A program made the translations under genes and the position numbers. Shown here in pieces: positions 9,058-18,051 of a DNA stretch of 64,000 nucleotides; position 1 is the stretch's first letter, and each line of letters starts with the position of its first letter. The notes beneath the pieces are model-generated. The model saw only the letters and a program-made list of their open reading frames with translations. It did not search any database and was not told the origin of the DNA. This DNA comes from JACQFK01 sp964619955. Its GTDB lineage: Bacteria; Planctomycetota; MHYJ01; JACPRB01. The DNA lies in assembly GCA_964619955.1 (NCBI GenBank), contig CAZUJF010000024.1:1-64000 (forward strand). The letters run 5' to 3'.

Positions 9058-9821
9058 ATCGCCCACGTGAGCAGGTAGTTGAAGATCAGGAGGGTGATGA
9101 AGCTGGTGACGACCGAGCGCAGGGTGGCGCTGCCGACGCCGGCGGGGCCGCCGGAGGCCTGCAGGCCCTGGGCGCAGGAGACCCCCGCGATGGTCGTGCC
9201 GAACACGAACGACTTGAGCAGTCCGCCGTAGATGTCCTTCATCTTCAGGGCGTCGCGGCCGTTCTCCAGGAAGATGCCGATGTCGACGTTGAAGATCGCC
9301 TGGGCCACCAGCGCGCCGCCCACGGTCCCGATCACGTTGGCGTAGATGGTGAGGACCACGGCGCCCAGCGAGAGCGCGATCAGGCGGGGCATCACGAGAT
9401 AATAGACGGGGTCGATGGACATCACCTCGAGCGCGTCGACCTCCTCGGAGACCTTCATGGTGCCGATCTCGGCGGCGTAGGTGGAGCCCACCAGGCCGGC
9501 GAGCGAAAGGCAGGTGAAGACGGGGCCCATCTCGCGGCACATGCTCACGGTGACGATGTAACCCAGCAGGGATTCCTGGCCCCAGTCCTTCAGCGTGTTG
9601 CCGGTCTGGAGCGAGATGATCATGCCGGTGAAGAGCGCCGTGACGAACACGACGGGCATGCTGCCGATGGTGCAGAGGGCGAGCTGGCGGAGGATCTCCT
9701 GGCGCTTGCGGCGCGCCCTGGCGAGGGACAGCGTGCCGCGGAGGATGAGGTCGATGGTGTAGCCGGCGCCGATGCAGCTCTCCTCGAACCACCGCTGGGC
9801 GCGGACGATGGGGTTCGTCAT
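9051..9821 (-). CDS. mlaE: ABC transporter permease, MlaE type
   Basis: 256 residues with five to six hydrophobic segments. It shows the MlaE signature: REMGPVFTCLSLAGLVGSTYAAEIGTMKVSEEVDALEVM, followed by DPVYYLVMPRLIAL. Length matches MlaE/YrbE (about 260). It sits in the inner membrane and forms the translocation core with MlaF; the MCE protein docks on it. The ATG overlaps the nadD stop (ATGA). No residue anomalies seen. Confidence 0.92.
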   Translation of the reverse strand: MTNPIVRAQRWFEESCIGAGYTIDLILRGTLSLARARRKRQEILRQLALCTIGSMPVVFVTALFTGMIISLQTGNTLKDWGQESLLGYIVTVSMCREMGPVFTCLSLAGLVGSTYAAEIGTMKVSEEVDALEVMSIDPVYYLVMPRLIALSLGAVVLTIYANVIGTVGGALVAQAIFNVDIGIFLENGRDALKMKDIYGGLLKSFVFGTTIAGVSCAQGLQASGGPAGVGSATLRSVVTSFITLLIFNYLLTWAIW

Positions 9822-10390
9822 GCGCGGTAGAGCCCCTTCCGGCGCAGGTGGGACTCGACCGCCTCGGGGACCCAGTAGCGGACCGACAGGCCGCGGCGCA
9901 GGCGGCTGCGGATCTCGGTGCTGGAGATCTCGATCTGCGGGACCCGGTCGAGGCGCAGCGCCTTCACGCCGGAGTGGCGCGGGGTGGCGCCGCCCGGGCG
10001 CGGGAGGACGATGAACGTGGCCAGGGCGCTGACGCGCTTCCAGTCCTTCCAGCGGGGCAGGAGGCGGAAGGCGTCCGCCCCGACGATCCAGTAGAGCCGG
10101 GCGGCGAAGCGGCGATGCAGTTCGTCCAGCGTGTCGACGGTGTAGGAGACGCCGCCGCGCCGGAGCTCCAGGTCGGAGGCTTCGAAGAGGGGGTTGCCCC
10201 GGATCGCGGCGCGGACCATGGCCAGGCGGTCCTTCGCGGGGGCGAGGGCGCCGCGCTCCTTGAGGGGGGAGACGGCGGCGGGCATGAGCAGGACGCGGTC
10301 CAGCCGGGCCGCCTCCGCCGCCCGGGTGGCGACGAGGAGGTGGCCGTGGTGGATCGGATTGAAGCTTCCGCCGAGTATTCCCAGCTTCAT
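9818..10390 (-). CDS. nadD: Nicotinate-nucleotide adenylyltransferase
   Basis: 190 residues. It transfers AMP from ATP to nicotinate mononucleotide in NAD synthesis. GGSFNPIHHGHL (7-18) is the nucleotidyl-transferase HxGH-type motif, and ISSTEIRSRLRRG near 163-175 is the second ATP-binding motif (ISxTxIR). Length is typical. It heads the nadD-mlaE-mlaF-mlaD unit, and a TATACT ends 9 nt before the ATG with no Shine-Dalgarno. The linkage of nadD to a lipid transporter is probably incidental co-transcription. Confidence 0.93.
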   Translation of the reverse strand: MKLGILGGSFNPIHHGHLLVATRAAEAARLDRVLLMPAAVSPLKERGALAPAKDRLAMVRAAIRGNPLFEASDLELRRGGVSYTVDTLDELHRRFAARLYWIVGADAFRLLPRWKDWKRVSALATFIVLPRPGGATPRHSGVKALRLDRVPQIEISSTEIRSRLRRGLSVRYWVPEAVESHLRRKGLYRA

Positions 10391-10399
10391 GAACCGGGA

Positions 10400-10405
10400 A
10401 GTATA
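10400..10405 (-). promoter_or_regulatory. -10 element (TATACT) of nadD operon
   Basis: TATACT on the minus strand with 9 nt to the nadD ATG. The transcript would start within a few nt of the start codon. Confidence 0.55.
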
Positions 10406-10419
10406 TCAGGAAATCGGGG

Positions 10420-13400
10420 CTATTTCTGGAAGAGGGGGCTGGCCGGATCGCCGGCGGCCTCCAGGTACGCGGCCAGGTCCAGGATCTGGTCCTTGTCCAG
10501 CGTGTTGAGCAGCCCCGCCGGCATCAGGGAGAGGGTTCCCGCCTTCTCCATCGCGATGTCCTTGATCAGGATCTTCTGGGGGACGGGGTTCTGGGGGTTC
10601 GTCACGACAGAGACGAACTCCTTCGTGCGTTCGAGTACGAGGCCGAAGACGTGTTCGTCGCGCACGGTCTTCAGGTGGATCGGGCGGTATTTCTCCTCGA
10701 CGATCTTGGAGGGCTCCAGGATCTGGGTGAGCAACTCCTCCCGGTTGCGCTTCCAGCGCATGAAGGACTCGTTGAGGTCCGGACCCACGCTTCCGCCCTC
10801 GCCGCGGATCTTGTGGCACTGGGCGCAGCCGAGCTTCGTGAAGAGCTCCCGGCCTTTCTCGTGGGAGCGTCCCCGCAGGGAGGCCAGGCCGGTCGCAAGG
10901 TCCTGGATCTTCCATTCCTTCGCGGCGTCGAGGCCGGCGCCGCCGGCGTTCGCGGGCAGTTCGGCCGCCGTCTTCACGACCTTCATCACGCCGCGCATGA
11001 GCATCCAGTGGCCGGGGAAGGTGCAGACGTATTCGTAGTCGCCGGGTTTGGCGGGCGCGATGAAGTCGAGCTGCGCCGTCTCCATCGGGTTCACCATCGT
11101 CATGGCGAACAGGATGAGCGGGCTGTCCGGCTTGAACTGCTTCGAGAAGCCCTCCGGGCCCATCTTCTCGGCGAGCGGGCCCACGACGGAGGCGCCGCCC
11201 GGTTCCACGACGAGCAGGTTGTGCGGCATCATGTCCTTGTTTTCGAGCGTGATCCGGACGGGCTTGCCCGCGACGACGGCGAAGGAGACCTTGTCGTAGC
11301 GCATCTGCTCCGGCAGCGTGGCGATGCGGATCAGCTGGAGGTCGAGGTCCGTGAGGGAGGCGGTCAGCGCCTTCCCGGCGGCTTCGGGCAGGAGCTTCGC
11401 CGTGCGGTCGGCCAGCGAGCGGCAGTCGCGATAGTACGGGCCGCTGCGTTCGTTGAGCGGGATCGCCGGCACGAAGCGCTGCAGGGCGGACGCCAGCGCG
11501 GGCGCCTGCTCCTTCGACCAGGCGGCCGCGTCGATCTTGAGGAGGGCGGGAACGGCCGCCGTCAGGCGTTTCCCCTCCCGGATCAGGCCGGCGAGATGGA
11601 GGAAGCTCTCCTCCTCGTGGCCGGGGATGGCGACGAGCGCGGCGATCGCCGCGGACTGCACGCCTTCGGCGGGATCGCCCCCGAGTTCGAGGGTCTTGGA
11701 GACCTTGGGCGCCTGGGCTTCCGTGGCGGACCAGACCTCCGCGCGGGCGGCGTCCAGCAGGCTGATCTTGGCGCCGTTCAGACGGGCGCCGAGGGCGTCG
11801 TCGGTGCGGTTCCAGAGCGTGATCTTCTCGACCGGGACGACGGCGCCCAGGTCGACCTCCCACCAGGGGTTCTTCTGGTTCTCCTGGGTGTGGGTCGAGG
11901 TGCCCGCGCCGAACTCCCCGTTCGTCTTGCCGTCGACCGCGCGGGCGGCGTCGCCGCCGTTGGACGTGGAGGATTGCTTCGCCTTCCTGCCGCGGGCCAC
12001 GTTGGCGCCGAGGCTCCAGACTTCGACCTCGGCGAGCGTGAGCGTGCCCTTGCCGGGGAGCTCCACGCGCACGTAGCGGCCGGATTTGGAGGGCCGGGCG
12101 GCCTGCGTGCCCGCCGGGATCTCCGTGGTGAGGCGCTTGACCGCGGGATAGGCGGCGTGCAGGAGCGAGACGTCCTTGATGAGGAGCAGGGCGCGCAGGA
12201 AGGTCTGGGTCTGGGCGAGGCCGGCCGCGGCGAGCTTCGAGGCCCGCTCGGTCGAGGCGTCGGCGCTGATGAGCGCCGCGGTGAGACCCTCCTCGCGCGA
12301 GGCGCCCGCGAGTCTGTGAAGGCGCTCTGCGTGCGGCTTCAGGTCCGCGGCGGGCAGTTCCGGCAGCAGCCGGGCAAGATCGCTCTCGACGGCGGCCTCG
12401 AGGAGCGTCAGCAGCTCCGCCGCCGGGGCGGAGTTCCGGAGCTTCGCCAGACTTTCGAGCGCCGAGCGCCGGTCGGCGGGCGGCACGCCGCTGCGCTGCA
12501 GCAGCGCGAGACAGACGGCTTCCGTCCGTTCCATCTTGGCGAGGGTCGCGACGCTCAGGTTGCGGAGCGCGAACGCCATGCCGGCCGCCGAGAGGGGACG
12601 GCCGTCCTTGAGGGACTGCTGGACGATCGCGTCCAGGTTGAGGGTCTTGCGGGCCCAGTCGAGGACGAACGTGAGCTGCGGATCCACCGGGCGCGAGATC
12701 ACTTCGAAGATGGCCTCCGCCGCGTCGGGGCCGGTGAAGGAGGTCGCGGCCTTGGCGGCTTCCGCCCGGACCAGGGGAGATTCATCGCGGGCGGCGGCCA
12801 GCAGCAGCGGGGACCAATCCTTCACCTTGGGGCCCCAGTCCCGGAGGGTGCGGATGGCGGCGGCGCGGATGCGGGGCTCCGCGACTTTGGCGGTCCGGGC
12901 CAGGAGGACTTCGTTGACGATCCGGTGCTCCTCGAAGACCCAGAGGGCCTCCAGGAGAAGCTGACCGTCGGCCGCCGTGAGCTTCTCCGCCCAGGCGCCG
13001 GTCTTGGCGGCGACCTCGGCGCTGTCGCGTCCGCTCAGCTCGATGCGTGCGCGGTAGCGCGTCCCGGCTTCCTTCGCCCGGAAGTGCTCGAGGACCGCCT
13101 CGACCGGCTTGCCCTTCATCTTCGCGGGTTCGACGAGGGGGCGGCCCTTCGCGGTCACCCGGTAGATGCGCCCGTGGGTGTGGTCTCGGTTGGGGTCGCG
13201 CATGTTGTGCTGCATGTGCCCGATGATCGGGTTGTGCCAGTCGGAGAAGTAGAGGGCGCCGTCGCCGCCGACCTCCACGTCGCTGGGACGGAAATTGGGG
13301 TCCGAGGAGACGACGATGGGCTCGATCTCCTCGGCCCGGTAGTCGGCCCCCTGGATCGAGACCTTGTGCTGGAGGATGCCGAGGAATCCGATGACGTTGC

Positions 13401-15177
13401 AGATGAGGAAGTTGCCGTCGTTCTCGGGGGGAAAGTGGCTGCTGTTGAGGAACCCGATGGCGGGGACCGGGCGGACCCGCTGTTTGTACCAGGCGCCCGG
13501 GGCGCCCACGCCCTTGCCGATGGAGACGTAGTAGCCCGAGCCTCCGGTCCCGTCCGAGGCGAACTGGTTGCCGAAGGCGTCGAAGCAGTCGCCGTGCGGG
13601 TTGGGTCCGACGGGAAAGTGGAAGCCGATCTCGTAGGTGCGGGGATCGAAGCGGTAGACGCCGCTGCTGGTGGAGCGGAACGTCTTCGTGGGCGTCTCCA
13701 TGTTGTCGAAGTGGAAGACCCCGCGCGAGAAGTAGATGCCGCCGTCGGGGCCGAGGACCATGGAGTTCGCGGTGTGATGGGAATCCGCGCTGGAGACGCC
13801 GTGCAGGATGCGGAGGCGGACGTCCGCCTTGTCGTCGCCGTCCGTGTCCTTGAGGAAGAGCAGTTCGGGCGCCGCGGCGACGATGACGCCGCCACCCCAG
13901 AATTCGAAGCCGGTGACGCTGTTGAGGTTGTCGGCGAAAACGGTGGCCTTGTCCGCCTTGCCGTCGCGGTCTTCGTCCGTCAGGATCAGGAGTTTGTCGC
14001 GCATGGGCTCGAGCGGGTTCCAATGCGGGTAGCTGGGCCAGGCGGAGACCCAGAGGCGGCTGTCGGTGTCGACGGCCATCTGGACGGGGTTGGCCAGGTC
14101 GGGGAATTTCTCCTCGGAGGCGAAGAGATTGACCTCCAGCCCCTGGGCGACCTTCATCTTGGCGATGGCTTCCTCGCCGCCGAGGAAGGTGTAGCCGCCG
14201 TCGGGGAGCGTGCCGGGTTTGTTCGTCTTGACGGGGACGGCGGCGGGCAGGTTGGAGTCGTCGACCTTGCCGTCGCCGCCCTTCGCGAGCGACCAGACGG
14301 CGCGGTCGCGGTTCTGGGTCATGACGTCGAAGATCTCCATCTCGCGTTTCATGACGTCCGCGTTGCTCTGGCCGTGCCAGGCGAGTTTGGAGCGGCCGCC
14401 GAAGACGTTGTACTCGTCGATCATGCGGTAACGGTTCCACCAGTGGAAGTTGCGGTCGACGACGGCGCTGCGGAGTTTCTCCAGGTTCGCGGGCGCGGGG
14501 CGCGGGCCGAAGAGGCTGCGGTCGATGACGTCCGCGACGAAGCGGTCGCCCGCGTCGTTGAGGTGCACGCCGTTGATCGTGAGCGGCTGCGCGGCGCGGG
14601 CGTACTCGGCCTGGGTGGGGGCGAAGAGGTTGACGAAGGCGACGCCCTTTTCGCGGGCCGTCTCCTCCATGGCCCTAGTGTAGGCAGCCAGGCGGGCGTT
14701 GGAGGCGCTGCCATCGGGCAGGTGGGGGCTTTTCAGGTTCTCGTGGGCGACGGGGGAGAAGAGGACGAGGCGGGGGGCGCTCCTGCCGTTGTACTTCTGG
14801 GCGAGGGTGTGGTCGATGAAGCCGGCGAGGGATTTCCGGAACTTCGAGAGACCGGATTCGCCGCTGAAGGCCTCGTTGTAGCCGAAGAAGGCGAAGACGA
14901 CGTCCGCCTTCACGTGGCTGAGGTGCTGGTCGGGCGTGCCGAAGTTCTCGGAGCGCGGACGGCTGTCGAGTTCGTCCGCGGAGTAGCCCAGGTTTCGGAA
15001 GACGAGGTCGTGTTCGGGGAAGCGGCTGTTGAGCAGGGTCTCCATCCAGCCCGTGTGCTGCATCCGGTCGGCGAGGGTGTTGCCGATGATGCCGACGCGG
15101 TCGTTCTTGCGGAGTTCGAAGGCGTCCTGCGGGGCCGCGGCGGGGAGCAGGAGGGCGAGGAGGAGGAGTCGCGTCAT
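10420..15177 (-). CDS. SGNH/PVC-dehydrogenase/HEAT/discoidin/cupredoxin/cytochrome c fusion
   Basis: 1585 residues from the ATG at 15177, which has GGAG upstream (a TTG 12 nt earlier is the alternative). Modules in order: signal peptide (1-15); SGNH/GDSL-like hydrolase (about 20-225); PVC-type dehydrogenase propeller (about 330-680; WVSAWPSYPHWNP, DGGIYFSRG); HEAT-like helices (about 700-1000); F5/8-type C or discoidin-like domain (about 1050-1185); type-1 copper cupredoxin with ligand set H1319, C1385, H1390, M1394; and a class-I cytochrome c with CAQCH (1451-1455) in the C-terminal PVC haem-binding domain. It is probably a periplasmic or exported oxidase for a carbohydrate-like substrate, passing electrons from the propeller through copper to haem. 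Substrate unknown. Confidence 0.85.
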   Translation of the reverse strand: MTRLLLLALLLPAAAPQDAFELRKNDRVGIIGNTLADRMQHTGWMETLLNSRFPEHDLVFRNLGYSADELDSRPRSENFGTPDQHLSHVKADVVFAFFGYNEAFSGESGLSKFRKSLAGFIDHTLAQKYNGRSAPRLVLFSPVAHENLKSPHLPDGSASNARLAAYTRAMEETAREKGVAFVNLFAPTQAEYARAAQPLTINGVHLNDAGDRFVADVIDRSLFGPRPAPANLEKLRSAVVDRNFHWWNRYRMIDEYNVFGGRSKLAWHGQSNADVMKREMEIFDVMTQNRDRAVWSLAKGGDGKVDDSNLPAAVPVKTNKPGTLPDGGYTFLGGEEAIAKMKVAQGLEVNLFASEEKFPDLANPVQMAVDTDSRLWVSAWPSYPHWNPLEPMRDKLLILTDEDRDGKADKATVFADNLNSVTGFEFWGGGVIVAAAPELLFLKDTDGDDKADVRLRILHGVSSADSHHTANSMVLGPDGGIYFSRGVFHFDNMETPTKTFRSTSSGVYRFDPRTYEIGFHFPVGPNPHGDCFDAFGNQFASDGTGGSGYYVSIGKGVGAPGAWYKQRVRPVPAIGFLNSSHFPPENDGNFLICNVIGFLGILQHKVSIQGADYRAEEIEPIVVSSDPNFRPSDVEVGGDGALYFSDWHNPIIGHMQHNMRDPNRDHTHGRIYRVTAKGRPLVEPAKMKGKPVEAVLEHFRAKEAGTRYRARIELSGRDSAEVAAKTGAWAEKLTAADGQLLLEALWVFEEHRIVNEVLLARTAKVAEPRIRAAAIRTLRDWGPKVKDWSPLLLAAARDESPLVRAEAAKAATSFTGPDAAEAIFEVISRPVDPQLTFVLDWARKTLNLDAIVQQSLKDGRPLSAAGMAFALRNLSVATLAKMERTEAVCLALLQRSGVPPADRRSALESLAKLRNSAPAAELLTLLEAAVESDLARLLPELPAADLKPHAERLHRLAGASREEGLTAALISADASTERASKLAAAGLAQTQTFLRALLLIKDVSLLHAAYPAVKRLTTEIPAGTQAARPSKSGRYVRVELPGKGTLTLAEVEVWSLGANVARGRKAKQSSTSNGGDAARAVDGKTNGEFGAGTSTHTQENQKNPWWEVDLGAVVPVEKITLWNRTDDALGARLNGAKISLLDAARAEVWSATEAQAPKVSKTLELGGDPAEGVQSAAIAALVAIPGHEEESFLHLAGLIREGKRLTAAVPALLKIDAAAWSKEQAPALASALQRFVPAIPLNERSGPYYRDCRSLADRTAKLLPEAAGKALTASLTDLDLQLIRIATLPEQMRYDKVSFAVVAGKPVRITLENKDMMPHNLLVVEPGGASVVGPLAEKMGPEGFSKQFKPDSPLILFAMTMVNPMETAQLDFIAPAKPGDYEYVCTFPGHWMLMRGVMKVVKTAAELPANAGGAGLDAAKEWKIQDLATGLASLRGRSHEKGRELFTKLGCAQCHKIRGEGGSVGPDLNESFMRWKRNREELLTQILEPSKIVEEKYRPIHLKTVRDEHVFGLVLERTKEFVSVVTNPQNPVPQKILIKDIAMEKAGTLSLMPAGLLNTLDKDQILDLAAYLEAAGDPASPLFQK

Positions 15178-15260
15178 GAGTGTCTCCAAGTCGGGATCAA
15201 GGACTCATCTATATAACCGGGCGGCGGGGGATTGGGGCAGGAATCCGAGGGGAATATGCG

Positions 15261-15288
15261 CCGCCGGGTTGTCGTTTTGCGACGGCGG
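15261..15288 (-). terminator. Hairpin after the FG-GAP/barrel gene
   Basis: CCGCC (15261-15265) pairs with GGCGG (15284-15288), and GTCG (15271-15274) with CGAC (15280-15283), leaving a 5-nt internal bulge on one arm. It lies just past the minus-strand stop at 15292. There is no T tract, so termination would be inefficient or Rho-assisted. Confidence 0.3.
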
Positions 15289-15291
15289 ATC

Positions 15292-17868
15292 CTAGAACCT
15301 GAAACCCAGGGACAGTCCCGCCGTGGGAAGGACGCCCCCTGCGCTCCGGTCCCCCTGGATGACGTCATCCTCGTACTCAAAGCCAAGATGGCGGACCTCC
15401 AGCCAGAGCCCGGCTTCCAGCGCCGACGTGATCTGCAACGAGACGGCGGCGCGGATCTGGAATCCAATGGCGGCTTCAAACTCACCGAATGCGGATTCGT
15501 CGGTTTCCAGCGTCCCGTAGAGGACTCCGGCGGAGAGGCTTCCGCGAAGGAAGGGGGGCTCCCGGTGAGGCTCGTCCCAAGGCCACTGCAAACCGGCATG
15601 CAGCCCGGATATGAACATGTCCAAGTCCGGGGAGCGTGCAAGGTCCACCGTCGCGAATACGAGGAATCCGCTCCAACTCATGCCGGCATCCAATCCCGCA
15701 TCGAAGAGGACACCGGAGTCGATCGTCCGTCGCCCCTGGGCCGTCAGGGCGTCGAATTCGGGGAATCTGGAGCCTCCGGCACGCAAGGCGACGAAGGTCT
15801 CCATGCCTGCCGGCTCGGAGGTCAGATCGATCAGTTCGGGTTCTTGAGGGGGAGGTGCTTCCTGGGCGAGGGCGGCATTTCCGAGAAGGGCCATGAGGCA
15901 CAGGACCAGGGGCATCCCAAGTCTGCGCAGTCGGGCACGCCTCAGCAAGGCCAAGGGAAGGAAGAGCAGGAGAAATTCCACGCCGATTGCCCCGCAGGCG
16001 CTGCTCTCAAGGGTGATGTCGGTACCGGGGGGTGAGGGAGGGGTGGCAGTCAGGACGATGGTTCTTTGGGCCGAAAGGGATCCGGCGGATCCCGGGACGG
16101 GCAGCGTGAGGGTGGCCGCATAACCCGTGGCGCTGCCGATGCTGCCTCCGTTGAGAGCGAGCGACGTCGTGGACGTGCAATCCAGTGCCGGCGTCAGGTG
16201 TCCGTTGGCGACGGTGTAGACGAAGGTCAGCGTGCGGGTTCCGCTGCCGCTGCTGAAGTCGACGACCGCGTCGGAGGCGCCGGTTTCCAGGGTGAGCCGG
16301 GGGGTTCCGGTGACGACGACGGGAGAGGAAAATCTGATCGTGATCGGAAGGATCGCTCCGGGGCCATAGCTGCCGGCTGCAGCCGTTGAATCGACCAGGG
16401 TCACCGTGAGAGTCGGGGGCTCCGGGATGGTCAGGATTTGTCCCGCCGCGACCGAGGTCTGCTCCACCTGATTCCCGGAGGGGAAGCGGACGCGCAGATC
16501 GAGGGTCGCGAGAGCGCTCAGTCCGAAGTGCTGTTCGGCAGGCGGACAGGAGGCCTGTCCGGAGCCTGCTGAAACCTCCCGGAACCCGCGCAGGTAGGCG
16601 GGATCTCCGAGATGACCGGCTTCATAGATCCAGATTTTCGTGCCGATGGCGGATCGGTTGCTCAGGGTGCCGGTGGCGCGGACTTTGAGCCAGGCCGTTC
16701 CGCCCGTTTCGTTCCGGTACATCCTGTCCTTGTTTCCGTCGGCGGGGGTCTTTCGGCCGATGAAGAGCTCCAGGTCTCCGTCGTTGTCGATGTCCAGGAA
16801 GATGCTTCCGCGATGTTCTGTCGCGATGTCCTGGACGCCCTCCGCAGCGGCGACTTCCGTGAAGACATTGCCGCCGTCGTTCCGGAACAGGAGGTTGACG
16901 AGGCTGCCTCCGCCGATCTCCCCGCCGGCCGCCACCAGGTCGAGATCTCCGTCGTTGTCGTAATCTCCGAAGGCGACTCCAAACTGGCCCCCACGGCCTC
17001 CGACGCCGGCGGCCGCGGAGATGTTCGTGAAGACGCCCGACCCGTCGTTCCGGAAGAGATAGGAATCGAACCAGCTGACGGTGAAGAGGTCCAGATCGCC
17101 GTCATTGTCGATGTCGCCGAAGACCGCCGAGCGGGCGCTTGTGGCGGCGAGCAGTCCGGCGCCGGAGGCGGCGTCGGTGAAGTACCCGGTTCCGTCGTTG
17201 AGGTAGAGACGCGGCGCGTTTCCAAGGTCGCGTCCGAGAAAGAGATCGACGTCTCCGTCCCCATCCACATCTCCGAAGGCGACGGCATGGCAGCCCACCG
17301 CGGCGTCCTGAACCCCCCGGGCCGCGGCCTGGTCGCTGAAGACGCCGGCGCCGTTGTTGATGAAGAGGCAGTTACCCCCGCCGCGCGCGAGAAAGAGATC
17401 GAGGTCTCCGTCCAGGTCGACATCGGCAAAGGCGTTTCCGGTCCAGGTGGAGGAGACCCCGGTCCCGGAGGCCGCAGTGACATCGGTGAAGGGGATGGCG
17501 GCGCCTGTCCCCCGAAAGAGCCGGCTTCCCCCGAAGTAGAGGCCATGATAGAGGTCCGTGAAGCCGTCATTGTCGACATCGCCGAAGAGGGCGGTCTGGG
17601 ATTCTCCGCCCGTGCCCGAGTTGGCGACGTCGGCAAAGAGTCCCGTTCCATCGTTCCGATAGATGCGGGAACTGCCGCCGCCCACGGCGGTCGTGGCGAG
17701 GTCGAGGTCGCCGTCGTTGTCGATGTCCGCCGCCGCGACGCCGCAGGTCTCCCAGGAGCCGGCGGCGCCGCAGGAGTTGCTGATGTCAGTGAAAGTGGGG
17801 GCTGCCGGGGCGGCCGGCGCGAGGAGTAGGGGCAGTCCCAGGAGAGCGGTCACACGGAACAGCAACAT
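15292..17868 (-). CDS. FG-GAP/ASPIC protein fused in frame to an outer-membrane beta-barrel protein
   Basis: 858 codons without a stop, but the product reads as two proteins. Part 1 (1-651): signal peptide (1-23), about eight VCBS/FG-GAP repeats with Ca-binding DxDxDGDxD loops (about 45-380), ASPIC/UnbV-like domain (about 390-480), Ig-like domain (about 485-610), then Cys, a hydrophobic helix and an Arg cluster (about 622-650) that look like a C-terminal sorting signal. Part 2 starts at Met652 (ATG at 15915) with a second signal peptide ending in ALAQ and a 180-residue beta-rich barrel ending in aromatic Phe. Either the stop between two genes was lost or an internal start is used. Cell-surface adhesion or binding is the usual inference for FG-GAP proteins. 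Confidence 0.75.
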   Translation of the reverse strand: MLLFRVTALLGLPLLLAPAAPAAPTFTDISNSCGAAGSWETCGVAAADIDNDGDLDLATTAVGGGSSRIYRNDGTGLFADVANSGTGGESQTALFGDVDNDGFTDLYHGLYFGGSRLFRGTGAAIPFTDVTAASGTGVSSTWTGNAFADVDLDGDLDLFLARGGGNCLFINNGAGVFSDQAAARGVQDAAVGCHAVAFGDVDGDGDVDLFLGRDLGNAPRLYLNDGTGYFTDAASGAGLLAATSARSAVFGDIDNDGDLDLFTVSWFDSYLFRNDGSGVFTNISAAAGVGGRGGQFGVAFGDYDNDGDLDLVAAGGEIGGGSLVNLLFRNDGGNVFTEVAAAEGVQDIATEHRGSIFLDIDNDGDLELFIGRKTPADGNKDRMYRNETGGTAWLKVRATGTLSNRSAIGTKIWIYEAGHLGDPAYLRGFREVSAGSGQASCPPAEQHFGLSALATLDLRVRFPSGNQVEQTSVAAGQILTIPEPPTLTVTLVDSTAAAGSYGPGAILPITIRFSSPVVVTGTPRLTLETGASDAVVDFSSGSGTRTLTFVYTVANGHLTPALDCTSTTSLALNGGSIGSATGYAATLTLPVPGSAGSLSAQRTIVLTATPPSPPGTDITLESSACGAIGVEFLLLFLPLALLRRARLRRLGMPLVLCLMALLGNAALAQEAPPPQEPELIDLTSEPAGMETFVALRAGGSRFPEFDALTAQGRRTIDSGVLFDAGLDAGMSWSGFLVFATVDLARSPDLDMFISGLHAGLQWPWDEPHREPPFLRGSLSAGVLYGTLETDESAFGEFEAAIGFQIRAAVSLQITSALEAGLWLEVRHLGFEYEDDVIQGDRSAGGVLPTAGLSLGFRF

Positions 17869-18051
17869 GGTTCTATTCTCGACGAAAGCCCCGCACCGAG
17901 GCGTACATCATAGCCCCGGATGGCGTGGGGCGGGCAGGGAATCGGTGAAGATCGGTTCTGGACGGATTCTTCGGGAAACCCTATGTTCATGGTTTCTGAA
18001 GGCGCGAGGGGAATCCACCTCGCCATCACTGGGTTGATGAGGGGAATTGCC

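Noticed and set aside
10651..15216. A 1521-codon open frame on the plus strand opposite the SGNH/cytochrome fusion
   Set aside because: Val/Gly/Glu-rich antisense shadow without recognisable domains.
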